Source: an uncultured Alphaproteobacteria bacterium (GTDB lineage Bacteria; Pseudomonadota; Alphaproteobacteria; Micavibrionales; Micavibrionaceae). Taken from it: a DNA stretch of 10,943 nt. Positions 1-6,912 of the stretch are shown piece after piece; the stretch's first letter is position 1, and the number at the start of each line of letters is the position of its first letter. The position numbers and the translations under genes were made by a program. A model generated the notes under the pieces. The model was given only the letters and a program-made list of their open reading frames with translations. It searched no databases and was not told the origin of the DNA. Location: assembly GCA_937128575.1 (NCBI GenBank), contig CAKZMN010000059.1:1-10943 (forward strand), written 5' to 3'.

Positions 1-422
1 AGCGTTCCGAACTCGAACTGCTTGAGCGTGGTCGCACGCTGACCCCGCCGGGTAATCCGTGGAGCGAAATCTCGACCGTCACGGTCGGTTATGGCCACGG
101 CATTGCGATTGATAAAATAAACCAGATTAACGACCTAACGCTGGGCGGCTTTAAGCCTGACCTGACCTTTATATTGGACATCGATCCAGAGGAGGGGCTA
201 GGGCGATCCGAAAGACGCTTGGCCTCTGAAACACTAGGCGTTAACCAAACCGAAGATAAGTTCGAGCGCCTAGAGCTAGAATTTCACCAAAAGCTGCGCA
301 ATGGTTTTTTGGATATTGCAAAGAATGATCCCGCGCGCTGCCAAGTTTTAAGCGCCGCCCAATCCATGGATGAGCTAAGCGCAGAAATCATGCGCATTGT
401 GACGGACAAGGTTGGCGCGTAA
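1..422 (+). CDS. tmk: Thymidylate kinase, C-terminal half only (5' end outside window and chimeric)
   Basis: Thymidylate kinase phosphorylates dTMP to dTDP in the cytoplasm for dTTP synthesis. The open frame runs from base 3 without a stop to TAA at 420-422. From about base 108 it matches the second half of Tmk: an INDLTLGG helix, the core strand PDLTFILDIDPEEGLGR, then a family-typical tail with FERLELEFHQKLRNGF and AKNDPAR. This is about 105 of the ~205-210 residues usual for the family. The P-loop, the DR[YF] motif and the rest of the N-terminal half are not present; in their place upstream is an FtsI-like stretch (bases 3-107). A TTG at 174 could be read as a start, but it lies inside the conserved core and is not credible. 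The stop overlaps the holB start by one base (TAATG), so the two are probably translationally coupled. The Tmk identity of the 3' part is firm; whether this copy is functional cannot be judged here. Confidence 0.85.
   Translation, partial: RSELELLERGRTLTPPGNPWSEISTVTVGYGHGIAIDKINQINDLTLGGFKPDLTFILDIDPEEGLGRSERRLASETLGVNQTEDKFERLELEFHQKLRNGFLDIAKNDPARCQVLSAAQSMDELSAEIMRIVTDKVGA
3..107 (+). other. FtsI/PBP3-like coding segment fused in frame to the tmk remnant
   Basis: In the reading frame of the tmk fragment, these ~35 codons encode LLERGRTLTPPGNPWSEIS followed by TVTVGYGHGIA. This resembles the region of class B penicillin-binding protein FtsI that normally reads W-S-x-I-x-x-x-T-x-x-[YF]-G-[HY]-G followed by a V-[ST]-P-L-Q segment, in the transpeptidase domain. 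Here the sequence instead switches into Tmk (DKINQINDL) right after GHGIAI. GC is about 60% over bases 1-110, against about 45% over 111-170, and codons such as CTG, ACC and CCG dominate before the switch. The identification is from memory of the family pattern, without an alignment. It could be an assembly chimera or a real rearrangement. Confidence 0.65.
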
Positions 423-1579
423 TGGATTTATTCGGTGAAGAACCCAAAGTCGAAACCGAAGACGCCGAAGCCTTTTCCGGCCTAGCCGAACCTGAAGAAA
501 ATCTGCCCACCCTAAAACATCCTCGCCAAATGGCCTTTTGTTTGGGCCACGATGATGTTGAAAAGCATTTATTTGAATTGGTCGAAAGTGGACGCATGCC
601 GCACGGTCTTATTTTCGCAGGGCAAAAGGGCATCGGTAAAGCCACCATGGCCTATCGATTGGCGCGCTACCTATTGAAAGAACGCCCAGACGAAAACCAA
701 GGCGGTATGTTCGCCGATGATGCCCCGCTCCCCGCAGATTTCGGTATGGCGCCAGACGAGCCCACATTTCGCCGCGTCGCATCAGGCGGGCATCCAGAAT
801 TCATGAATATCGAGCGCGCCTATGACAGCTCAACCAATAAATATAAAGATAACGTACCCGTTGATGAAATCCGTAAGGTGCCGGGCTTCCTGCGCATGAC
901 ATCATCCAATGGTGGCTGGCGCGTCGTGATCATTGATGACGCCGACACCATGAACCGCAACGCGCAAAATGCACTGCTAAAGGTATTGGAAGAGCCGCCA
1001 AAGAAAACCGTACTTATTCTTGTCACCCACAGGCTGGGCGCACTTATCCCAACCATTCGCTCCCGTACGCAGCTCATTCATTTCCAGCCGCTCAAGGAAC
1101 ATAATCTCGCATCACTGCTGCAGGAGCAAAATTACGGCCTTCATGCGGAAGATCTCAAAACCCTAGCGCAACTTAGCGAGGGCAGTATCGGCAAGGCCGT
1201 TGAATATGTGGAGCATAACGCGCTAGAGACCTTGAGCGAGATATTAGAGCTGCTCAGCAAACACCCAAAATGGGATTGGCCATCCATTCACGCCATTGCC
1301 GATAATTTGGCAGGACGCGGACAGGACCAAAACTACAAAACCTTCACCGATTTGTTTAAATGGCTGTTTGCCCGCCTATGCGTTATCAAGGCGCGCAACA
1401 TAAACGCGGATCAGCTGATCCTCAATAGCGAAGCGATCAAAGGCCTCGTCACAAATTCTTCGCTTGAACAGCTCCTCGAAATCTGTGAAAACCTACACAA
1501 GCACTTTGATAAGGTGAAATACGCAAACCTCGATAAACGCCAAGGGGTTTTAGGGGCGTTTTCATTAATTAGCGCATAA
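422..1579 (+). CDS. holB: DNA polymerase III subunit delta' (clamp loader)
   Basis: The delta' subunit is part of the gamma/tau clamp-loader complex that places the beta clamp on primed DNA. The 385-residue product is an AAA+ protein. It has a Walker A-like loop GQKGIGKA at residues 67-74, a Walker B-like strand VVIIDDAD at 168-175, the LLKVLEEPP segment at 185-193, and an SRT sequence at 214-216 where clamp-loader subunits have SRC, keeping the arginine. A helical C-terminal collar region follows. The four-cysteine zinc module known from E. coli delta' is absent: residues 84-127 carry no cysteine and are an acidic, Gly/Pro-containing insert. About 35 acidic residues precede the usual family start, but ATG 422 fits because it overlaps the tmk stop (TAATG). 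The tmk-holB pair is a common bacterial arrangement. Function is confident from the motifs and neighbours. Confidence 0.93.
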   Translation: MDLFGEEPKVETEDAEAFSGLAEPEENLPTLKHPRQMAFCLGHDDVEKHLFELVESGRMPHGLIFAGQKGIGKATMAYRLARYLLKERPDENQGGMFADDAPLPADFGMAPDEPTFRRVASGGHPEFMNIERAYDSSTNKYKDNVPVDEIRKVPGFLRMTSSNGGWRVVIIDDADTMNRNAQNALLKVLEEPPKKTVLILVTHRLGALIPTIRSRTQLIHFQPLKEHNLASLLQEQNYGLHAEDLKTLAQLSEGSIGKAVEYVEHNALETLSEILELLSKHPKWDWPSIHAIADNLAGRGQDQNYKTFTDLFKWLFARLCVIKARNINADQLILNSEAIKGLVTNSSLEQLLEICENLHKHFDKVKYANLDKRQGVLGAFSLISA

Positions 1580-1606
1580 TTTTACTTAAGTAACGAACAA
1601 GAGTTC

Positions 1607-1611
1607 AGGAG
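1607..1611 (+). promoter_or_regulatory. Ribosome binding site of metG
   Basis: AGGAG lies 5 bases before the ATG at 1617. It is the clearest Shine-Dalgarno sequence in the window and fixes the metG start. The 37-base gap after holB shows no terminator, so metG is probably in the same transcript. Confidence 0.8.
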
Positions 1612-1616
1612 TCATA

Positions 1617-3188
1617 ATGGCTAAACCGCCTTTCTACATCACCACCGCTATTTCCTATACCAACGGCGCGCCGCATTTAGGGCACGCCTATGAAGGCATT
1701 TTGACCGACGCTATGGCGCGCTTCAAACGCCTTGATGGTCATGATGTGCATTTCCTGACCGGTACGGACGAACACGGCGAAAAGGTCATGAAAACCGCAG
1801 AAGAAAACGGCATAACCCCGCTGGATTTCGCCACGCAAAACGCCAATGGCTTCATTGAAATGACAAAGATGCTGGGCATGTCCAATGACGACTTCATCCG
1901 CACCACGGAAGATCGCCATTATAAATCCGCCCAAGCCATCTGGAAAAAGCTGAAGGATAAGGGCGACATCTATCTCGGTAAATACGAAGGCTGGTACTCC
2001 GTCCGCGAGGAAGGCTACTTCACTGAAGATGAATTAACCGACGGCGAAGATGGGGAAAAGCTATCCCCCAATGGCACACCCGTTAAATGGGTGGAGGAAG
2101 AAAGCTATTTCTTTAAACTCTCCGAATATACAGACAAGCTGATCGCCTATTACGAGGCACATCCTGAATTTATGCAGCCCGAAAGCCGCCGCAACGAAAT
2201 CATGAGCTTCGTAAAGCAAGAAGGGGGCTTGCGCGATTTATCCGTATCCCGCCACAAAGACCGCCTTAGCTGGGGCATCCCCGTGCCGGACGATACAGAC
2301 CACGTGATGTATGTCTGGCTGGACGCGCTAACCAACTACATCACCGCAATCGGATACCCGGATGAGGATGGCGAGCAATTCAAAAAATATTGGGGCGATA
2401 ACGAAGATGTCTTCCACGTTATCGGCAAGGACATCACGCGCTTTCACTGCATTTACTGGCCCGCCTTTTTAATGGCGGCCGACATCAAACTACCCAAAAC
2501 CGTATTCGCGCATGGCTTTATAAATGTACAGGGCGAGAAAATGTCGAAATCAATCGGCAATGTTTTATCACCAAGCGCCATGGTTGAAACATACGGCCTA
2601 GATCAAATTCGTTATTTCCTGATGCGTGAAATATCACACGGTAATGATGGTAACTTCAGCCACGAAACCGCCGTGGAGCGCATGAACGCCGACCTCGCCA
2701 ACGGGATCGGTAATTTGGCGCAGCGCACGCTGTCTATGATCTACAAAAATTGTGATGGGGCAATCCCAGATCACGGCGAATTTACCGAAGCGGATTGTGG
2801 CTTAATGAATGAGGCCTATGCCCTGCGGGATCAAATGAACGTGCATGTTAAAAAATTCCATATACATCGCGCCTTGGAAGACGTTATCAAGGTCATTACA
2901 GCAGCCGATGGATATATCGACGCCGCCGCGCCGTGGAAGCTGAAAAAAGAAGATCCAGAGCGCATGAAAACTGTGCTGTACACATTAGCCGAAGCCATAC
3001 GTTGCATTGCGATCGCTCTCAAGTTTGTAACGCCAACTGGTGCAGATAAAATACTGGATCAACTAGAAATAGATAAAGATGAGCGGTTATTCAGCCACGC
3101 AAACGATAAATACAAATTGAAGCCCGGCACCGCAATCGAAAAGCCAGAGGGCGTATTCCCGCGGCTAGAACTAGAAGAGGCCGCATAA
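1617..3188 (+). CDS. metG: Methionine--tRNA ligase (zinc-less type)
   Basis: Class I aminoacyl-tRNA synthetase that charges tRNA-Met with methionine in the cytoplasm; essential for initiation and elongation. The 523-residue protein has the Rossmann catalytic core with the HIGH-type motif HLGH at residues 20-23, TGTDEHG at 48-54, the methionine-pocket stretch VWLDAL at 233-238 and KMSKS at 308-312. A helical anticodon-binding domain follows, with DAAAPWKLKK near residue 430. In the connective region, where zinc-binding forms have CxxC knuckles, this one reads WYSVREEGYF (126-135) with no cysteine pairs, so it belongs to the class without structural zinc. There is no C-terminal tRNA-binding (Trbp111-like) domain, and the length matches the short alphaproteobacterial form. 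The ATG is supported by a strong ribosome binding site. The stop is 2 bases before tatD, consistent with one operon. Confidence 0.97.
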   Translation: MAKPPFYITTAISYTNGAPHLGHAYEGILTDAMARFKRLDGHDVHFLTGTDEHGEKVMKTAEENGITPLDFATQNANGFIEMTKMLGMSNDDFIRTTEDRHYKSAQAIWKKLKDKGDIYLGKYEGWYSVREEGYFTEDELTDGEDGEKLSPNGTPVKWVEEESYFFKLSEYTDKLIAYYEAHPEFMQPESRRNEIMSFVKQEGGLRDLSVSRHKDRLSWGIPVPDDTDHVMYVWLDALTNYITAIGYPDEDGEQFKKYWGDNEDVFHVIGKDITRFHCIYWPAFLMAADIKLPKTVFAHGFINVQGEKMSKSIGNVLSPSAMVETYGLDQIRYFLMREISHGNDGNFSHETAVERMNADLANGIGNLAQRTLSMIYKNCDGAIPDHGEFTEADCGLMNEAYALRDQMNVHVKKFHIHRALEDVIKVITAADGYIDAAAPWKLKKEDPERMKTVLYTLAEAIRCIAIALKFVTPTGADKILDQLEIDKDERLFSHANDKYKLKPGTAIEKPEGVFPRLELEEAA

Positions 3189-3190
3189 CG

Positions 3191-3991
3191 ATGTGGATCG
3201 ACTCGCATTGCCACTTAACGCATGAACGCTTCGGTGATGAATATACGCCCGAACAATTGGTGCAAAACGCGAAGGAAGCCGGCGTGGAGGGGATGCTCAA
3301 TATATCCTGCCAAATAACGGGCGACTTTCCCACCGTTCTGGCGACAGCCGAGAAATTCGAGAATGTCTGGTGCACCATCGGCACGCACCCCCACGATGCA
3401 GGGCGCGAAGGTGAAAAGGCCATATCGCAAGAAACCTTGGTCGAAATGGCGCGTTCAAATCCAAAAATCGTGGGAATAGGGGAGACAGGTCTGGATTATT
3501 TCTACGACAATTCCCCGCGCGATGATCAGGAGGCATCCTTTCGCAAACACATACGTGCCTGCATCGAAACCGAAATGCCCATCATCATACATGCCAGAGA
3601 CGCCGACGAAGATGTCGCCCGCATCATGTTTGAGGAGGAGGGGGCAGACACCGCGCTCACCGGCGTTATGCATTGCTTTAGCTCAGGCAGAGCGCTGGCC
3701 GAGGCCGCGCTAGATTTCGGATTTTACATTTCATTCTCCGGCATCGTGACCTTTAAACAGGCGCAAGAGCTACGTGATATCGCAAAAGACGTGCCGCTGG
3801 ATCGCATATTGGTTGAAACAGATGCACCATTTCTAGCGCCCATGCCGCACCGCGGAAAAACCAACCAGCCCGCGTACGTGACGCGTACAGGCAGCGTACT
3901 TGCCGAGGTTCACGGCGTAGAAGATAGCGTTATCGCCCAGCATTCAAAGGATAATTTCTTCAAATTATTCAACAAAGCGCAGCCATCATGA
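3191..3991 (+). CDS. tatD: TatD-family metal-dependent hydrolase (deoxyribonuclease)
   Basis: TatD/YcfH-like amidohydrolase-fold enzyme. Characterised members are metal-dependent 3'-5' exonucleases acting on DNA and RNA, and some act in DNA repair. The 266-residue length is typical. Expected metal ligands are all visible: DSHCHL at residues 4-9 (His6, His8), GIGETGLDY with Glu98, IIIHARD with His134, MHCFSS with His161, and ETDAPFLAP with Asp211. The ATG at 3191 has GAAGAGG upstream (3174-3180) and gives the family-typical N-terminus M-x-x-D-S-H-C-H. It follows metG by 2 bases and its TGA overlaps the start of the next gene (ATGA), so this is a coupled operon. The metG-tatD-MBL order is widespread in Alphaproteobacteria. 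The exact substrate is not shown by the sequence. Confidence 0.95.
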   Translation: MWIDSHCHLTHERFGDEYTPEQLVQNAKEAGVEGMLNISCQITGDFPTVLATAEKFENVWCTIGTHPHDAGREGEKAISQETLVEMARSNPKIVGIGETGLDYFYDNSPRDDQEASFRKHIRACIETEMPIIIHARDADEDVARIMFEEEGADTALTGVMHCFSSGRALAEAALDFGFYISFSGIVTFKQAQELRDIAKDVPLDRILVETDAPFLAPMPHRGKTNQPAYVTRTGSVLAEVHGVEDSVIAQHSKDNFFKLFNKAQPS

Positions 3992-4803
3992 CGCTTAAAA
4001 TTACAATTTTAGGCTGCGGTAATTCAACGGGCGTGCCCGCCATTGGTAATTATTGGGGGCAATGCGACCCAAGCGAGCCAAAGAACATCCGCACGCGCTC
4101 CAGCATCGTCGTACAAAGCGCAAAAACCAACATCGTCATCGATACCGGCCCAGATTTCAAAGCACAGCTGAATAGGGCGGATATAAACCATTTAGACGCA
4201 GCCTTCTTCACCCACGCCCATAGCGACCATGTTGCTGGTATAGAAGATTTGCGCGGCCTCGTTTTCCGCATGGAACAATCCACCATGCCCATCTACGCCA
4301 ACCACGAGACCATCGAAGAATTAGAGCATAAATTCGCCTATCTATTTAATGGCGGCAAGGCCGAAATATATCCACCAATTTTAGAAGCGCATACGCTAGA
4401 GCCTAATCAATTCGGCGCGCTGCAAAGCTTTGGTGATATTCAATACACGCCCTTCATCCAAGACCACGGCACATGCGAAAGCATCGGTTATCGCTTCGGC
4501 GATTTAGCCTATAGCGTTGATATATTGACGCTAGATAAAACCGCGATTAACGCGCTTAAAGGGATAAAAACGTGGGTTGTTGATTGCACAGGATACCACA
4601 GCGACACAAACCCCGTTCATGCGAATCTAAAGACTATATATGCGTTAAACGAAGAAATTCAGGCACAAAAAATCTACTTAACCAGCCTCAGCCTTGGTAT
4701 GGATTATCAAACGATGATCGGAGAATTACCAAACGGATATGCGCCCGCCTTTGATGGGCTAGAGCTTATGGCTAAAGTGCAGGCGGACAGTACGGGCGAA
4801 TAA
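3988..4803 (+). CDS. MBL-fold metallohydrolase, PhnP/RNase Z-like (COG1235 type)
   Basis: A 271-residue metallo-beta-lactamase-fold protein, probably cytoplasmic since no signal peptide is present. Visible family signatures are GCGNSTGVPAIG at residues 9-20, IDTGPDF at 51-57, the metal motif THAHSDH at 75-81 (His76, His78, Asp80, His81), HVAGIEDLRG after it, QDHG with His160, and SVD with Asp178. These fit the PhnP-like group; PhnP is a cyclic-phosphate phosphodiesterase. No phn genes are nearby, so phosphonate degradation should not be assumed. One oddity: the C-terminal segment that normally provides the last metal-binding histidine, just before a DY pair, reads LTSLSLGMDY (231-240) with no histidine. 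ATG 3988 overlaps the tatD stop (ATGA). The 3' end overlaps the converging secreted-protein gene by 32 bases. Substrate unknown. Confidence 0.88.
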   Translation: MTLKITILGCGNSTGVPAIGNYWGQCDPSEPKNIRTRSSIVVQSAKTNIVIDTGPDFKAQLNRADINHLDAAFFTHAHSDHVAGIEDLRGLVFRMEQSTMPIYANHETIEELEHKFAYLFNGGKAEIYPPILEAHTLEPNQFGALQSFGDIQYTPFIQDHGTCESIGYRFGDLAYSVDILTLDKTAINALKGIKTWVVDCTGYHSDTNPVHANLKTIYALNEEIQAQKIYLTSLSLGMDYQTMIGELPNGYAPAFDGLELMAKVQADSTGE

Positions 4804-5887
4804 AGTCTGCATCTGGCACACACTCAACTTGCTGCAATGTAATGCTGTCAAAGATCACCTCGCTAGAGCGGCCATTCACTTCAATAATAATATCGCCCGG
4901 TTCATCAAAACAGTGAACCGCATAATCAAAGACATCATCCTGAACATATGTTCGCGCGCTCGTCCATTCCCCTGGCGCGCCAGCAAAATATTCCTTGCGA
5001 GGAGGGGAGCCATTAACGCTGACGTAATAATCATTATGAAGATCTGTGCGCGCCTCTTGTTCAGCCAATTCTTCGGCCGTTGCGCCTTCTGCGGCTAATT
5101 CAGCCAGCTCGTCCGGTGACGCGCCATCATATTCACGATAAGACGTTATATTAACCAAGTAACAACCAGCTTCAGGAATAGTAAATGTGTATTCTAAAGG
5201 CGGATTTGGCGGTGGCCCGCTGTAATAATCGTCGCCCATCCACTGATAATATCCTGTGCCAGTATAGCCGGGAATAGTGTCAAAGAACTGCCAATCACCG
5301 GTGGGCGGAACGCTCTCTGCTTCAATGAGAATATCAACACCCGTAAGCGTATAAAGCGTTTCAAATGGGGGTAAGTCAAAGCCAGCGCCCGGTATATAGC
5401 ACTCGCCAGTCTCATGATCGAAAACCTCACGCGGATCAACATCAACCAACTCGCCTAGAAAGTATTTTTCGTCATCAATAATTTCAAGATAAGGCTGTGG
5501 CTCGGCGTCGATAGCTTCGGCCTGCGCAAGCTCATCATCTGGAAATTGCTGCTCTATATCTGCTATAAAGGCATCTAAAATGTCTTTTGCATACTCTTGC
5601 TCGCACTCAGTAAGGCTTTCAAGCGCCTCATATATACCAAGTAATGATTGTGTGATTTCGGCTGGAATTTCGTAATCAGGAAGCTCATCATCAGTTATCG
5701 GCGTATCATCAATCACATAGGTCGGTGGAATATTGGTTGGTGGCGCGACCGGAAATTCATAATTACCGCCGCCGCCACAAACATAATCACCAGACGCGGC
5801 CCAGCCACAGCCTTGTGCAAAGGCTATACTTGAGAAAAGTAAGGCAAAGCTCGAGATAAATAATATTGTGAGCGCTGTTATTCTCAA
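4772..5887 (-). CDS. Secreted acidic 8-cysteine protein with CBM-like C-terminal domain, function unknown
   Basis: I do not recognise the whole protein. Its 371 residues start with a Sec signal peptide: charged start, hydrophobic core to about residue 20, and a likely cut after AFA at 22-24. Next come a Gly/Cys-rich segment (27-42), a Pro/Asp/Glu-rich linker, and a helical acidic stretch (about 78-130). From about residue 184 to 353 it looks like a carbohydrate-binding-module-type beta-sandwich (CBM6/CBM35-like): ILIEAESV, GYTGTGYYQWMGDD, LEYTFTIPEAGCYLV, LHNDYYVSVNG, then a strand IIIEVNGRSSEVIFDSITL. An Ala/Glu-rich insert (about 252-283) interrupts that domain. The mature part has eight cysteines, suggesting disulfides and a periplasmic or extracellular location. 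No ATG exists between the in-frame stop at 5909-5911 and the signal peptide. The start is TTG at 5887, with AAGG about 9 bases upstream. It is a separate transcription unit on the opposite strand from its neighbours. Confidence 0.75.
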   Translation of the reverse strand: MRITALTILFISSFALLFSSIAFAQGCGWAASGDYVCGGGGNYEFPVAPPTNIPPTYVIDDTPITDDELPDYEIPAEITQSLLGIYEALESLTECEQEYAKDILDAFIADIEQQFPDDELAQAEAIDAEPQPYLEIIDDEKYFLGELVDVDPREVFDHETGECYIPGAGFDLPPFETLYTLTGVDILIEAESVPPTGDWQFFDTIPGYTGTGYYQWMGDDYYSGPPPNPPLEYTFTIPEAGCYLVNITSYREYDGASPDELAELAAEGATAEELAEQEARTDLHNDYYVSVNGSPPRKEYFAGAPGEWTSARTYVQDDVFDYAVHCFDEPGDIIIEVNGRSSEVIFDSITLQQVECVPDADFIRPYCPPAL

Positions 5888-5928
5888 GAAAGTCTGCCTT
5901 TTGCTAAATTATTTAACCCGTAAGCTTT

Positions 5929-5958
5929 ATTATATCTGAAAACAGGAAATATATACAA
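5929..5958 (-). promoter_or_regulatory. Candidate sigma-70-like promoter of the secreted-protein gene
   Basis: On the minus strand a perfect TATAAT (plus-strand 5929-5934) is preceded, after 18 bases, by TTGTAT (5953-5958), a weak -35 element. Transcription would start near 5921, leaving a leader of about 34 bases before the TTG start. The surroundings are AT-rich. The -10 match is good and the -35 match is poor. Confidence 0.45.
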
Positions 5959-6019
5959 ACAGAACTATGAGAGGCATAATACTATGAATGTATAACCCCC
6001 CTAAGATAACACACTTTAG

Positions 6020-6049
6020 TTTACATAATATACATTATCACTCTTTTAT
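6020..6049 (+). promoter_or_regulatory. Weak candidate promoter for mazG, overlapping a small palindrome
   Basis: TTTACA (6020-6025, five of six consensus bases) and TTTTAT (6044-6049, four of six) are spaced by 18 bases. A start near 6056 would give a leader of roughly 58 bases to the mazG ATG at 6115. The spacer contains an inverted repeat, ATAAT-ATAC-ATTAT (6025-6038), which could be an operator or simply chance in AT-rich DNA. The rest of the 5888-6114 divergent region shows no gene. Confidence 0.25.
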
Positions 6050-6114
6050 TTGTGCTATTTAACCCATCCCTATCTTATGATCCATCAACACCAAATAACG
6101 AATTAGAAAACAAA

Positions 6115-6909
6115 ATGAAAAATGTAGCGCCCCCATATAATATAAATGATCTAATCAAAGTCATGGCGAAGCTGCGCGACCCCGATGGTGGCTGTCCGTG
6201 GGATTTAGAGCAAGATTTCAAATCTATTGCGCCCTACACAATTGAAGAAGCTTACGAAGTCGCCGACGCGATAGAACGCAGCGACATGGCAAACTTACGT
6301 GAAGAACTGGGCGATTTGCTCCTACAGCCCATATATCACGCCCAAATGGCTAGGGAAGCCGGAGAATTCGATATAAATGACGTTATAAACGATATCACGG
6401 CCAAAATGATCCACCGCCACCCACATGTCTTTGAAGATACGGCCGCAAATACCGCTGATGACGTAAATAAGCTCTGGGATGAACGAAAAGCACTAGAAAA
6501 GGGCGAAAACACACCCAAAAGCGCGATAGACGGCGTCCCAAAGAGCTTCCCAGCGTTATTAAGAGCGCAAAAACTACAGAAAAAGGCCGCCCAAACGGGC
6601 TTTGAATGGGATAATTTAGAAGATGTGCTCGATAAGCTGCAAGAAGAAATTGGAGAACTGAAAGTCGCCCTTAAAAACGATACAATAAAGGAGCAAGAGG
6701 AAGAATTTGGCGATATTCTCTTTGTTCTCGTCAATTTCGCCCGCAAAATCGGCATAAATTCAGAAACAGCTTTGCGCAAGTGTAACGCTAAATTTGAAAG
6801 CCGTTTCAAGGGCATGGAAGATGATGTTAAGAAATTAGATTTAAAGACACTTAATGACGCATCTTTGGACCAAATGATCCAACTTTGGAACGATCAAAAG
6901 ATCAAGTAA
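6115..6909 (+). CDS. mazG: Nucleoside triphosphate pyrophosphohydrolase MazG
   Basis: MazG hydrolyses (d)NTPs to NMPs and pyrophosphate, cleaning the nucleotide pool; in E. coli it also affects ppGpp levels. From the ATG at 6115 the product has 264 residues, the usual length for the two-domain form. The N-terminus has LIKVMAKLRDPDGGCPWD at about 13-30. The first MazG domain has the metal motif EEAYE (44-48) with EELGD (63-67). The second has EEIGE (177-181) with EEFGD (196-200), so both EExxE...ExxD sites are intact. A GTG at 6052 would add 21 residues unlike the family and lies at or before the candidate transcription start, so I prefer 6115, although no clear ribosome binding site precedes either. 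It stands alone on this strand, divergent from the secreted-protein gene. It ends 3 bases before the converging IMPase gene. Confidence 0.93.
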   Translation: MKNVAPPYNINDLIKVMAKLRDPDGGCPWDLEQDFKSIAPYTIEEAYEVADAIERSDMANLREELGDLLLQPIYHAQMAREAGEFDINDVINDITAKMIHRHPHVFEDTAANTADDVNKLWDERKALEKGENTPKSAIDGVPKSFPALLRAQKLQKKAAQTGFEWDNLEDVLDKLQEEIGELKVALKNDTIKEQEEEFGDILFVLVNFARKIGINSETALRKCNAKFESRFKGMEDDVKKLDLKTLNDASLDQMIQLWNDQKIK

Positions 6910-6912
6910 AAG

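Noticed and set aside
174..422. Separate small gene starting at TTG 174
   Set aside because: The frame is open upstream to the window edge and the TTG lies inside the conserved Tmk strand PDLTFILD, so it is only part of the tmk frame.
3988..4803. Assignment of the MBL-fold protein as PhnP of the C-P lyase pathway
   Set aside because: No phosphonate genes are nearby, and the operon setting with tatD and metG is the common alphaproteobacterial one for an uncharacterised relative.
5984..5995. Three-codon frame ATG-AAT-GTA-TAA after a GAGAGG sequence, as a leader peptide for mazG
   Set aside because: Far too short to support, likely chance, and upstream of the candidate transcription start.
6052..6114. 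GTG start adding 21 residues to MazG
   Set aside because: The added residues do not resemble MazG N-termini, no ribosome binding site precedes the GTG, and it lies at or upstream of the possible transcription start.
6336..6815. 159-codon open frame antisense to mazG
   Set aside because: It lies entirely within mazG, its Ser/Phe-rich product looks like the reverse complement of Glu/Lys codons, and it has no ribosome binding site or recognisable motif.
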